DNA of 64,000 bases from Pseudomonas simiae (GTDB lineage Bacteria > Pseudomonadota > Gammaproteobacteria > Pseudomonadales > Pseudomonadaceae), in the NCBI RefSeq assembly GCF_900111895.1, contig NZ_FOKB01000004.1, forward strand, positions 683,482 through 747,481. Direction: 5' to 3'. A program made the position numbers and the translations under genes. Below, piece after piece: positions 52,564-61,147 of the stretch. A model generated the notes under the pieces. It was not told the DNA's origin and did not search any database. It was given only the letters and a program-made list of their open reading frames with translations. The stretch's first letter is position 1, and the number at the start of each line of letters is the position of its first letter.

Positions 52564-53993
52564 GAGTGAACCTGCCCAGCCTCGTCGCCATCCTCTTCGG
52601 CCTCCTGTTTGGCGCCGCCGCCCTGCTGCTGTCACCGGCCAAGGCGTTCCTCGCGGTGATCGGCCTGGCCGGCGCGGTGACCATCCTACGCTTTCCGTTC
52701 TGGGGCCTGCTGCTGTTTGCCCTGGTTGCCACGTTCATGCCCTATTCCACGGTTAACCTGGGCATTCGCAGTACCGTCAGCGAAGCTATCCTGGCGATGA
52801 CCTGGGGCGCGGTGCTCTGGCAAAACTTCCTGGTACGCCTGCCGGATACGCCGAGCCTCACCCGGCGCCCGACCGACCAGATGCTGTTGTGGCTGATGGT
52901 GTTCAGCGTGTTCCCCTTCATTGTCGGTCAGGTCACCATCCACGCCGACAGCAGCGGCGTGGCCAACTGGCTGCGTTGGTTGCTGAACTTGTCGGGGGTG
53001 TTCCTCTGCGCCAAGTTGCTGGTGGACCACAAGCACCGCGAGTCCCTGGTGATCGCCCTGCTGCTGGGCAGCCTGGCGATGCTGATGCTGTCGATTGCGG
53101 TGTTCGTGCGCACACGCTCCGGAGCCGGCATTGCGCCGGTGCTGGCACTGTTCAATTACGGCAACTTCGACATGCTGAAATTCGGCCTGGAAGCCATGTC
53201 TTCGCGGATGGGCTCGCCGTGGATGCACCCGAATGCCATCGGCGGAATCATGGCGCTGCTGCTGCCCCTGGCGTTTTGTTTCGGCATGACCGAACAAGGC
53301 TGGAAACGCGCACTGGGACTGGGCGTGGCGTGCCTGGGCGCGGCGGCCTTGCTGTTGGCGAGTAGCCGTGGGGCAATGGTCAGCCTGGCGCTGGTGCTGC
53401 TATGGATGGCCACGCGCCGGGTGCCCTACACCGGACGTCTGCTGATGATCGGCGCGGCGCTGACCGCCGTGCTGGTGATGGCTTATCCACCGCTGCAGGA
53501 ACGCCTGGCGACGATTTTTTCTTCGAGCAACGCCAGTACCGAAGTGCGTTTCGACGAGTACCGCATGTTTCCGCAGGCGATGGTGTCGTACCCGTTCGGT
53601 ATCGGCTTCAAGGTCGATCCGCCCGTGCCTGGCACGCCCTTGCTGGGCATCTCCAACCTGTGGCTGAACTACATCTACAAGACCGGCATCGTCGGCATGC
53701 TGTTCTTTATCGCGGTCACCGTGCGCTGGTGGCGTGAAGCCCGCCCGGAAAGCGGCCCGATCCGCCTGACCAAGGACAACGCGCTGTGGCTGGGCACCAC
53801 AGCCGGAATTCTCTCGGCGCTGGTCAGCGGCCTGTTCGACCACTACTTCAGCTTTGCGGTGGTGATGGTCGCGCTGTTCTGGCTGATGGTCGGCATCAAC
53901 GTATTGGAGGCACGTCGACTGTTTCCGGCACGCCTGCCCCAGGTGAAACGTGTGGTGTTCGGCAAACCCGTGCTTGATGGCGCACAGCCCTGA
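52560..53993 (+). CDS. pslJ: Polysaccharide polymerase PslJ (O-antigen ligase/Wzy-like)
   Basis: The 477-residue integral membrane protein has about twelve helices and a large periplasmic loop with the O-antigen-ligase pattern (GSPWMHPNAIGGIMALLLPL, LLLASSRGAMVSLALVLL). PslJ has 478 residues. The start is GTG at 52560, overlapping the pslI stop by four bases, with GAGGAA six bases upstream. Confidence 0.9.
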   Translation: MRVNLPSLVAILFGLLFGAAALLLSPAKAFLAVIGLAGAVTILRFPFWGLLLFALVATFMPYSTVNLGIRSTVSEAILAMTWGAVLWQNFLVRLPDTPSLTRRPTDQMLLWLMVFSVFPFIVGQVTIHADSSGVANWLRWLLNLSGVFLCAKLLVDHKHRESLVIALLLGSLAMLMLSIAVFVRTRSGAGIAPVLALFNYGNFDMLKFGLEAMSSRMGSPWMHPNAIGGIMALLLPLAFCFGMTEQGWKRALGLGVACLGAAALLLASSRGAMVSLALVLLWMATRRVPYTGRLLMIGAALTAVLVMAYPPLQERLATIFSSSNASTEVRFDEYRMFPQAMVSYPFGIGFKVDPPVPGTPLLGISNLWLNYIYKTGIVGMLFFIAVTVRWWREARPESGPIRLTKDNALWLGTTAGILSALVSGLFDHYFSFAVVMVALFWLMVGINVLEARRLFPARLPQVKRVVFGKPVLDGAQP

Positions 53994-55402
53994 TGCTGGG
54001 CTCCGCCGCCTGGCTGACACTGGCGACGCTGCTGGGCCTGTGCCTGGGCTTTGCCCGTGAATGGCTGCTGGTGGCGGCCTGGGGCGCGGGCGAACGCAGT
54101 GATGCATTCCTGATCGCACTGTTTTTGCCGGAGGCGCTGCGCATGTCATTGGCCGGCGGCGTGCTGAGTGCCGCGGCGCTGCCGCTGTATCTGGCGCGCA
54201 AGGACGACGAGCGGTTGGGCTGGTTGGCCGCGTTGTTCCCCGCACTGTTGCTGATCGCCCTGGTCACCAGCCTGTTGCTGACGCTGCTGGCGCCGTGGCT
54301 GGTGCAACTGCTCGGGCCAGGCCTGGCGGCGAGTGCCACGGCGCTCGCCAGCAGTAACTTGCAGATCGTCGCCTGGTGCGTGCCGGGGTTGATGCTGCAC
54401 GCACTGTTTAGCATCCCGTTGCAGGCCAGTGAACGTTTCGTGCTGGCTGGCTTGGGTTCGTTATTGTTCAATTTGCCACCGGTGACCTACCTCGCCCTCG
54501 CCGGCACCGCCACCCAACCGCACGCCCTGGCCCTGGCCTGCCTGGCCGGCAGCTTGTTGATGCCGTTGGCGCTACTGCCATCGATGTGGCGCCAGGGCTG
54601 GCGGCCGTGGTGCTGGCAATTGCCGTGGGCGCCGCTGCGGGAATTGGGGCAGCGCATCGGTCCATTGTTACTGAGCAACGGCGCCAGCCAGGGCCTGGCG
54701 CTGATTGAACGGCTGGTGGCATCGCTGTTGGGTGAAGGCGCGGTGACCTGGGTCAACCTGGCGCGCAAGCTGATGAACCTGCCGCTGATTGCGCTGATGA
54801 GCCTCAACCAGGTGTTGCTGGGCATGATGAGCCGTCGTCAGGGCGATGAGCGCCTGGCCCTGCTCAAGCGCGGCCTGGAAACCGCCAGCGTGCTGACTCT
54901 GCCCGCCGGTGTCGGCCTGGTGGCGGCGGCCCCGAGCCTGGTGGCGTTGCTGCTGCCCGCGCAATCGCTGGACTCGCCGTTGCCGCTGCTGCTGGCGTGG
55001 TTTGCCGTGCCGCTGGTATTCGGCGCCTGGAACGCCTTGCTCGCGCGTTATGCCTACGCGGCCGGGGATACGCGCCAGCCGCTGCGCTGCGAACTGCTCG
55101 GCAGCCTGGTCAATGTGCTGTTGCTGGGCGTCCTGCCGTTTGTGTTTGGCCTGGCAGGCATTCCGTTGGCGGCGCTGGCCGGGGTGATCTGCACCGCGCT
55201 GCTGCTGATGCAACGCCAGGCCTTGCTCAGCGCCCTGCCCTGGGCTCGGAGCTGGCTGCTCAGTGCCGTGCTGATGGGTGTGGCGGCGTTGGCGCTGTTT
55301 CGGATTGAAGGCGTGTGGCTGCAACTGGGGCTGAGCACCCTGGCCGGTGCAGTGGTGTTGCTGGGCATGGGGCTGTGGTTGAAGCCGTGGCGCAAGGCAT
55401 GA
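53993..55402 (+). CDS. pslK: Lipid-linked oligosaccharide flippase PslK (MurJ-like)
   Basis: The 469-residue protein has about fourteen helices of the MVF/MOP superfamily (GFAREWLLVAAWGAGERSDAFL, PLLLSNGASQGLALIERLVA). Length equals PslK (469). It flips undecaprenyl-linked repeat units across the inner membrane. Its ATG shares one base with the pslJ stop. Confidence 0.91.
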   Translation: MLGSAAWLTLATLLGLCLGFAREWLLVAAWGAGERSDAFLIALFLPEALRMSLAGGVLSAAALPLYLARKDDERLGWLAALFPALLLIALVTSLLLTLLAPWLVQLLGPGLAASATALASSNLQIVAWCVPGLMLHALFSIPLQASERFVLAGLGSLLFNLPPVTYLALAGTATQPHALALACLAGSLLMPLALLPSMWRQGWRPWCWQLPWAPLRELGQRIGPLLLSNGASQGLALIERLVASLLGEGAVTWVNLARKLMNLPLIALMSLNQVLLGMMSRRQGDERLALLKRGLETASVLTLPAGVGLVAAAPSLVALLLPAQSLDSPLPLLLAWFAVPLVFGAWNALLARYAYAAGDTRQPLRCELLGSLVNVLLLGVLPFVFGLAGIPLAALAGVICTALLLMQRQALLSALPWARSWLLSAVLMGVAALALFRIEGVWLQLGLSTLAGAVVLLGMGLWLKPWRKA

Positions 55403-55430
55403 CTCATGCCGCGCATTCCCGTTGACGATT

Positions 55431-55454
55431 TTCGCTGGCAAGCCAGCTCCTACA
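55431..55454. repeat. REP-like element inside the psl operon
   Basis: TTCGCTGGCAAGCCAGCTCC then TACA contains the perfect palindrome GCTGGCAAGCCAGC (55434-55447) and matches the conserved end of the REP units at 15-57 and 35787-35825. A T8 run follows at about 55463-55471. It lies in the 85-base gap between pslK and pslL. Confidence 0.7.
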
Positions 55455-55487
55455 AGGGCGGTGTTTTTTTTAGAGGGAGGGGTTCAG

Positions 55488-56534
55488 GTGAAACATCGTT
55501 GGATTCAAATGGACATTGCCAAGGGCATTGGCATCCTGGTGATCGTATTCGCCCACAGTTGGTTCGTCGCCACCTCGCCGGACCTGCTGTATCCGGTGTT
55601 GGCGTCGTTCATCCTGCCGCTGTTTTTCTTTTTGTCCGGGGTGTTTTTCAAGCCTGAGCAGCCCTTCGTGGAGATGGCGGTGCGCAAGGCCGACGGCCTG
55701 CTCAAGCCGTTTTTCTTCACCATGCTTATCTACGTGATCGTGCGCAGCCTCCTGCGGGGCCAGCCGCTGCTGCCGGATATCGGCGGCGTGCTGTATGCCT
55801 CGGTGGACACCATCCCATGGCAGGCGCTGTGGTTTCTGCCGCACTTCTGGGTGGCGATCCTGTTCAGTTGGCTGATGCTGCGGCTGATCCAGCGCCTGAA
55901 GCTGTCGCTGTTGCTGAGTTGCGCACTGGTCACGCTGCAATTGATCGTGGGCGTGTGGATGCTGCCCTGGTTCTGGCAACTGCCGGTCACGCTGGGCGGG
56001 CACACCTGGGTCCTGCCGGGCCTGCCGTTCAGCCTGGATATCACGCTGATCAGCAGCACCTACTTCATTGTCGGCTACCTGCTGCGCGACTGGCTGCGCG
56101 CCCACTCGGGCTCCTGGCTGACGCTGGTGGTCTCCGTCGCGCTGTTTATCGCAGTATTCACCTTCACCTGGGACACCATGGACCTGGCGCAGCGGCGCTA
56201 CGACCACTGGTTATGGACCACCCTGCCCGCCGTGATCGGTGTATACGCGTGCTGGGCGCTGGCAAAGGTGCTGATGGTCTCGGCCTGGGTCACGCGGGCT
56301 ATGACCTACATCGGCCAGAACACCCTGATCCTGCTGATCTTCCATGGTGAAATCCAGCACAAGACCTTCGACCTGATGGAGCGCCTGGGGCTGCACGCGT
56401 TTGTCGCGGCCTGCATCGGTTTTGTGGTGGCGGTGGTGGCGCCGTTGTTGATCGGGGAAGTGATCAAGCGGGTGGCGTTCCTGCGTTTTTTCTACTTTCC
56501 GTTTCCGGTGCGAAAACCACAAAAAACCCTGTAG
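55488..56534 (+). CDS. pslL: Membrane acyltransferase PslL
   Basis: The 348-residue acyltransferase-3-family protein has about ten helices and starts VKHRWIQMDIAKGIGILVIV then FAHSW, the typical His-containing first helix, followed by PLFFFLSGVFF. PslL has 350 residues. GTG 55488 is chosen because AGGGAGGGG lies just upstream; ATG 55509 is the next possibility. It may acylate Psl, though PslL is reported as dispensable in P. aeruginosa. No pslM-O follow. Confidence 0.87.
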   Translation: MKHRWIQMDIAKGIGILVIVFAHSWFVATSPDLLYPVLASFILPLFFFLSGVFFKPEQPFVEMAVRKADGLLKPFFFTMLIYVIVRSLLRGQPLLPDIGGVLYASVDTIPWQALWFLPHFWVAILFSWLMLRLIQRLKLSLLLSCALVTLQLIVGVWMLPWFWQLPVTLGGHTWVLPGLPFSLDITLISSTYFIVGYLLRDWLRAHSGSWLTLVVSVALFIAVFTFTWDTMDLAQRRYDHWLWTTLPAVIGVYACWALAKVLMVSAWVTRAMTYIGQNTLILLIFHGEIQHKTFDLMERLGLHAFVAACIGFVVAVVAPLLIGEVIKRVAFLRFFYFPFPVRKPQKTL

Positions 56535-56552
56535 GCACTCATGCCTACAGGG
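56521..56552 (-). terminator. Terminator shared by pslL and the convergent gene
   Basis: CCCTGTAGGC (56527-56536) pairs with GCCTACAGGG (56543-56552). On the minus strand the stem is followed by six U residues (A run 56521-56526), a complete terminator for the DUF4174 gene. On the plus strand it overlaps the pslL stop codon (TAG 56532-56534) and has only a weak U tract. Confidence 0.88.
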
Positions 56553-56560
56553 TCTTGGGT

Positions 56561-57136
56561 TCAGTCATCCAGCTGTTGCGGTGCAGGCTTGCTGCCATGT
56601 TTGGCAGGCTTGGCGCCCTTGGCTGGCGCAGGGGCCGCAGGTTCAGGCTCCGGGGCGGCGGCGGTTTCTTTCTCGGCCATCGGCATCTGGTCGATGGCAG
56701 TGAAGAATTCCTTCAAGTCGAGGGTATCCGGTGGCACGGTCTTCTCGACTTTCTTCTCGCCGTCCTTGCCCACCAGTATCACTTTGGTGCCACTGCCGGC
56801 ACCCAGTTTGAGGGCACGGATCAGTGCGTTGGTTTCCGGGGGCGTGAGCTTTTTATTGTCCTTGGGGTCCTTGGCGAACTTCTCGCCTTCGGCGCCGATG
56901 CTGCCAAACTTCACGGTGTAGAACACCATGCTGCGTTCTTCGAAAGACTGCTTGGTCGCAGGCTCGTCCAACTGTTTCTTGAGGGTCGCCAAGGTGTCGT
57001 TGCCAGAATCAAGCTCTACCACTACCAGCGGCCGGGCCTTGCCCAAGTCTTGCTTGAGCGGGTTGATATCATCAGCAGCCAACAGCGGCCCCGTAAAAGC
57101 CATCAAGGTAGCCAGGGTCAGCGACCGGATGAGCAT
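56561..57136 (-). CDS. Periplasmic DUF4174-type protein
   Basis: The 191-residue protein starts MLIRSLTLATLMAFTGPLLA, a signal peptide cut before ADDIN, followed by a thioredoxin-like DUF4174 domain (RPLVVVELDSGNDTLATLKK, FEERSMVFYTVKFG) and a Pro/Ala/Lys-rich tail. AAGGAGG lies five bases before ATG 57136. The function of the family is unknown. It is transcribed toward psl. Confidence 0.82.
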   Translation of the reverse strand: MLIRSLTLATLMAFTGPLLAADDINPLKQDLGKARPLVVVELDSGNDTLATLKKQLDEPATKQSFEERSMVFYTVKFGSIGAEGEKFAKDPKDNKKLTPPETNALIRALKLGAGSGTKVILVGKDGEKKVEKTVPPDTLDLKEFFTAIDQMPMAEKETAAAPEPEPAAPAPAKGAKPAKHGSKPAPQQLDD

Positions 57137-57300
57137 GCGCACCTCCTTTGTATTCCATGCAGGGTTCTTGAGTTTCATGTCTGCGACAGTCAAATTCAAG
57201 GATGATTCCTACACCACGTTACGAAAGCGTAGGACAAGACGCCCGCTACGCAAGGGTTTGGTGGGCGCACCTGTCATTGTTTCCACTGATTTCGGAAACA

Positions 57301-57933
57301 TCATGAGACCTTCCACGCGGGCCAATGCCGCGCAAATACGGGGGCGACGACAGGGTCGGCATCCACTTGCGCCAGGCTTTGGGCAAAGCCCGGCGCCAGA
57401 CCGTTCAACACCTCCCGCGCTTCATCCCAACGCGACACCGCCGCCGCCATCACGCCCAACGCGTTCGGCGCGCCGTTCGGGGCGAACAACTGCCCATCGA
57501 ACTGATCGGCAAACACCACCCAGGCCTGGTGCAAGTATCGTCGAGTGCCTGTCACCAGCTGCGCCTGTACGGTTTCGTTGACGTCGCCGAGCCAGCGTTG
57601 CGGGTAGTCAATGATGCCGATCGCCGAATAGCAGTTGGCCGCGATGTACACAAGGCCGCGAATGATCTGCGCGCGGTCGCCGGCCAGCAGCTCCGAGGCG
57701 GGATATTCCAAGCCCAGGTGGATCAGGATCGCGGCGCTTTCCGTCAACACCTGGCCATCGGGGGTGATCAGGGTGGGTACCTGCTTGAGCGGGTTGATCC
57801 GGGCCAGCTCATCACTGCCCTCACCCTCTGCCCAGGAGGCCGCGTCCACCCGTCGCCACGGCACCGCACAGCGCTGTAGGGCGACTTCGATCATGCAGGA
57901 GCCGGATTCGTCGATGCCATAAAGGGTGTACAT
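57301..57933 (-). CDS. Glutathione S-transferase family protein
   Basis: The 210-residue protein has the N-terminal thioredoxin-like GST domain (NPLKQVPTLITPDGQVLTES, with the cis-Pro and glutathione-binding ES) and an all-helical C-terminal domain. The substrate is unknown. GGAGG lies eight bases before the ATG. It precedes no partner; the GNAT gene upstream ends 12 bases before it. Confidence 0.88.
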   Translation of the reverse strand: MYTLYGIDESGSCMIEVALQRCAVPWRRVDAASWAEGEGSDELARINPLKQVPTLITPDGQVLTESAAILIHLGLEYPASELLAGDRAQIIRGLVYIAANCYSAIGIIDYPQRWLGDVNETVQAQLVTGTRRYLHQAWVVFADQFDGQLFAPNGAPNALGVMAAAVSRWDEAREVLNGLAPGFAQSLAQVDADPVVAPVFARHWPAWKVS

Positions 57934-57945
57934 GGGCTTTTCCTC

Positions 57946-58524
57946 CTAGCGTTGCAGTTTGGCCTGCAAGTTGGCCTTCACCTGCGGCCATTCCGAGTCG
58001 ATGATGCTGAAGCGCACCGAGTTGCGCTTGCGCCCGTCGGGCATGATGCGTTCGTGGCGCACAATGCCTTCCTGCACGGCGCCGAGCCGCAGGATCGCGG
58101 CGCGGGATTTTTCGTTGAGTTCGTCGGTGGTGAATTGCACGCGCACGCAGTCGAGCACTTCGAACGCGTAGGTCAGCAACAGCAGCTTTGCTTCGGTGTT
58201 GATCGCGCTTTTCTGCGTGGACAGCGCCAGCCAGGTATGGCCGATTTCCAGCTTGCGATTGATCCGGTCGACCTTCCAGAACCGCGTGCTACCCACCACC
58301 TGGCCGTCATCACGACGCACCAAGGTAAACGGGATCATGCTGCCGGCGTCACGCCCTGCCAGGGCGGTGTCGATGTACTTATCGACGGTGTCCGGGCCCG
58401 GTACGTTGGTGACCTTGAGGTTCCACAATTCGCCATCGGCTGCGGCTTCGAGCAAGGCGGTCTTGTGTTCCCTTTGCAGCGGCAAGAGTTCGACCGTGGT
58501 TCCGGTCAGAGTGATCAGGGTCAT
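57946..58524 (-). CDS. GNAT-family N-acetyltransferase (RimJ/RimL-like)
   Basis: The 192-residue protein has VGSTRFWKVDRINRKLEIGH then TWL, and a C-terminal QFTTDELNEKSRAAILRLGA, the Acetyltransf_3 pattern. It acetylates a protein N-terminus or small amine. ATG 58524 is chosen as the family N-terminus; a longer open frame extends to 58641 into the polB end region. Confidence 0.87.
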   Translation of the reverse strand: MTLITLTGTTVELLPLQREHKTALLEAAADGELWNLKVTNVPGPDTVDKYIDTALAGRDAGSMIPFTLVRRDDGQVVGSTRFWKVDRINRKLEIGHTWLALSTQKSAINTEAKLLLLTYAFEVLDCVRVQFTTDELNEKSRAAILRLGAVQEGIVRHERIMPDGRKRNSVRFSIIDSEWPQVKANLQAKLQR

Positions 58525-58594
58525 GGTGCAAGCGCCGTCTGGGTGGTCATCAGTGACAGAGAGTGCAGGCTCCCACCCGGACGAATCAAGCGTT

Positions 58595-60952
58595 TTAAAA
58601 CAGGCCCATCTGACCGCCCACCAGGGTGCTGAAATCGTCATTCACGAACGGCAGGATCGCATCCGCCACCGGCTGCAGTTGCCGGGTGACGTAGTGGTCG
58701 TAGTCGATGGGCGCGTGCCGCACTTCCAGCGGTTCCGGGCCGTTGACGCTGATCACGTAACTGATCCAGCCACCGCGCTGGTACTGGCGCGGGCGGTTCA
58801 TGCGATCGTTGTACTCATCGGCCAGGCGCGCGGCGCGGACATGGGGCGGCACGTTGCGCTCGTAGTCGTCCAGCTGACGGCGCAGGCGTTTGCGGTAGAT
58901 CAGCAACTCATCGAATTCGCCGCTGAGGGTACGGCGCACATAGTCGCGGATGTAATCCTGGTGGGGCTGGCGATGGAAGATGCGCTGGTAGAGTTCCTGC
59001 TGGAATCGGCGCGCCAGGGGCGACCAGTCGCTGCGCACGGTTTCCAGGCCTTTGTAGACCATTTCTTCACGGCCATCGCTGTGCACAACCAGCCCGGCGT
59101 AGCGTTTTTTGCTGCCCTCCTCTGCGCCCCGGATGGTCGGCATGAGGAAGCGGGTGAAGTGGGTTTCATACTGCAATTCCAGCGCGCTTTGCAGCCCGAA
59201 TGCCGTTTGCAGGTGCTCGCGCCACCAGTCGTTGACGTGCTGCACCAACGCCCGGCCGATGCGCCCCGCGTCCTCCTGGCCGTGTGCACTGCCGAGCCAG
59301 ACAAAAGTCGAGTCGGTGTCGCCGTAGATCACCTCATAACCTTGGGCTTCGACCAGCTCGCGGGTCTGGCGCATGATCTGGTGGCCACGCATCGTAATCG
59401 ACGAGGCCAACCGCGTATCGAAGAAGCGGCAGCCACTGGAACCGAGTACGCCATAGAAGGCGTTCATGATGATTTTCAGGGCCTGGGACAGCGGGGCATT
59501 GTGTTCACGCTTGGCCACTTCACGGCCTTCGGAGACCCGCGCGACGATGGACGGCAGGCAATGCCGGGTGCGAGAGAAACGTGCGCCGCGAAAGCCTTCC
59601 ACGGACTCGCTGTCGTCGGGGTGCTTGAGGCCTTCGATCAGGCCCACCGGGTCGATCAGGAAACTGCGGATGATCGACGGGTAAAGGCTTTTGTAATCGA
59701 GCACCAGCACTGATTCGTAGAGGCCTGGGCGTGAGTCCATGACAAAACCGCCGGGGCTGGCCTGGGGCGGTTTATCGCCCAGGTTCGGCGCGACGAAACC
59801 CTGGCGGTGCATCAGCGGCATATACAAATGGGTGAACGCAGCGACGGAGCCACCGTTGCGGTCGGCCGGCAAGCCGGTGACGCTGGCGCGCTCCAACAGG
59901 AACTTGAGCAGTTCGGTTTTCTCGAAAATCCGCGTGACCAGTTCGCAGTCCTTGAGGTTGTAGCGCGCCAGCGCGGGCTTGTCCTCGGCGAACATGCGGT
60001 TGATTTCGTCCATGCGCTGGTACGGCGTGGAGATGTCCTTGCCCTCGCCCAGCAGAGTTTGCGCGACGTTTTCCAGGCTGAAGGATTCGAAGCTCCAGGT
60101 GGCCGAACGCAGGGCTTCGATGCCATCGATGATCAAGCGCCCCGCCGCCGCCGCAAAGTAATGGTTGCGGCTGCCGTGTTCGCGCCAGGCCATGGGTTCT
60201 TCACCCCGCCCAAGCATGAGCGGCACATTGAGGCGCTGGGCATGTTCGTGGAGCACGCGCAGGTCGAATTGCACCACGTTCCAGCCGATGATCGCGTCGG
60301 GGTCGTGCAGGGCGAGCCATTGATTGAGGCGTTCGAGCAGTTGGGCGCGGGTGTCGCAGTAGTCGAGCTTGAAGTCCACGGCGGCGGGTTTGTTCGGCGG
60401 GCCGAGCATGTACACCTGGCGCTCGCCGCAGCCTTCGAGGGCGATGGAGTAGAGATCGCCCTGGGCGGTGGTCTCGATGTCGAGGGACACCAGCTTAAGC
60501 GGCGGGCGGTAGTCGGGCGCGGGCTTCATCTGCGCGTCACAGAGCACGCCGGTGGCGTCCGGTGTGCCGCCGAACCACACCGGTGCGGTGATGAAGCGCT
60601 CCATCATGTAGCGCTCGGGTGGGCGCACGTCGCCTTCGTAGACATCAACCCCGGCAGCGCGCAGGCGTTTTTCCACGTCCATCGCTTGGCGGTGCTGGCG
60701 CGTATACAGGCCCAGCACGGGGCGATGATGAAAATCGCAGAGCTGCAACGGGCGCAATTCGATGTCGCGCTCGCCCTTGAGCAGCCAATCCAACGGCTTG
60801 CGATGGGCCTCGGGGATGAACATCACCGACGTCTGCACGGGTAGACGGACAAACCTCGGGCCTTGGTCGGTGGCCAGCCAGAAGCTGACCTCCGTACCCG
60901 CCGGGGTATCTCGCCAATGCCGGGTCAGGACAAAACCCTGCTGTAAATCCAC
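58595..60952 (-). CDS. polB: DNA polymerase II
   Basis: The 785-residue family B polymerase has the exonuclease motif [20 protein letters not shown] (exo II), [13 protein letters not shown] (motif A), [11 protein letters not shown] (motif B) and [10 protein letters not shown] (motif C). E. coli Pol II has 783 residues. It carries out translesion and repair synthesis. The start is GTG 60952. I see no LexA box in the upstream 195 bases, although polB is SOS-induced in E. coli. Confidence 0.96.
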   Translation of the reverse strand: MDLQQGFVLTRHWRDTPAGTEVSFWLATDQGPRFVRLPVQTSVMFIPEAHRKPLDWLLKGERDIELRPLQLCDFHHRPVLGLYTRQHRQAMDVEKRLRAAGVDVYEGDVRPPERYMMERFITAPVWFGGTPDATGVLCDAQMKPAPDYRPPLKLVSLDIETTAQGDLYSIALEGCGERQVYMLGPPNKPAAVDFKLDYCDTRAQLLERLNQWLALHDPDAIIGWNVVQFDLRVLHEHAQRLNVPLMLGRGEEPMAWREHGSRNHYFAAAAGRLIIDGIEALRSATWSFESFSLENVAQTLLGEGKDISTPYQRMDEINRMFAEDKPALARYNLKDCELVTRIFEKTELLKFLLERASVTGLPADRNGGSVAAFTHLYMPLMHRQGFVAPNLGDKPPQASPGGFVMDSRPGLYESVLVLDYKSLYPSIIRSFLIDPVGLIEGLKHPDDSESVEGFRGARFSRTRHCLPSIVARVSEGREVAKREHNAPLSQALKIIMNAFYGVLGSSGCRFFDTRLASSITMRGHQIMRQTRELVEAQGYEVIYGDTDSTFVWLGSAHGQEDAGRIGRALVQHVNDWWREHLQTAFGLQSALELQYETHFTRFLMPTIRGAEEGSKKRYAGLVVHSDGREEMVYKGLETVRSDWSPLARRFQQELYQRIFHRQPHQDYIRDYVRRTLSGEFDELLIYRKRLRRQLDDYERNVPPHVRAARLADEYNDRMNRPRQYQRGGWISYVISVNGPEPLEVRHAPIDYDHYVTRQLQPVADAILPFVNDDFSTLVGGQMGLF

Positions 60953-61043
60953 CGTACCGCACCTCAGGAATCGCTTTCAGGGCGTGATTCTACTCGGCAT
61001 CCGCGCGCGCAGACCTGAATCTCATAAATTTGTTGCAAGACGT

Positions 61044-61063
61044 TAATAATAATTACTATCATT
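61044..61063 (+). promoter_or_regulatory. Fur-like site before the third TonB receptor
   Basis: TAATAATAATTACTATCATT matches 12 of 15 positions of the 7-1-7 Fur core TGATAATNATTATCA. It lies 85 bases upstream of the receptor start in the divergent region with polB. Confidence 0.55.
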
Positions 61064-61147
61064 CGCGACGGAGTCGTATCCGCGCAGTGAGGACGCGCAA
61101 CGCTGTTGCCCTTTTCCTCACATAACGGTTCGCCGTCAGGATCGACC

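Noticed and set aside
60953..61147. Search for a LexA (SOS) box upstream of polB
   Set aside because: No CTGT-N8-ACAG match was found, so SOS control is not claimed.
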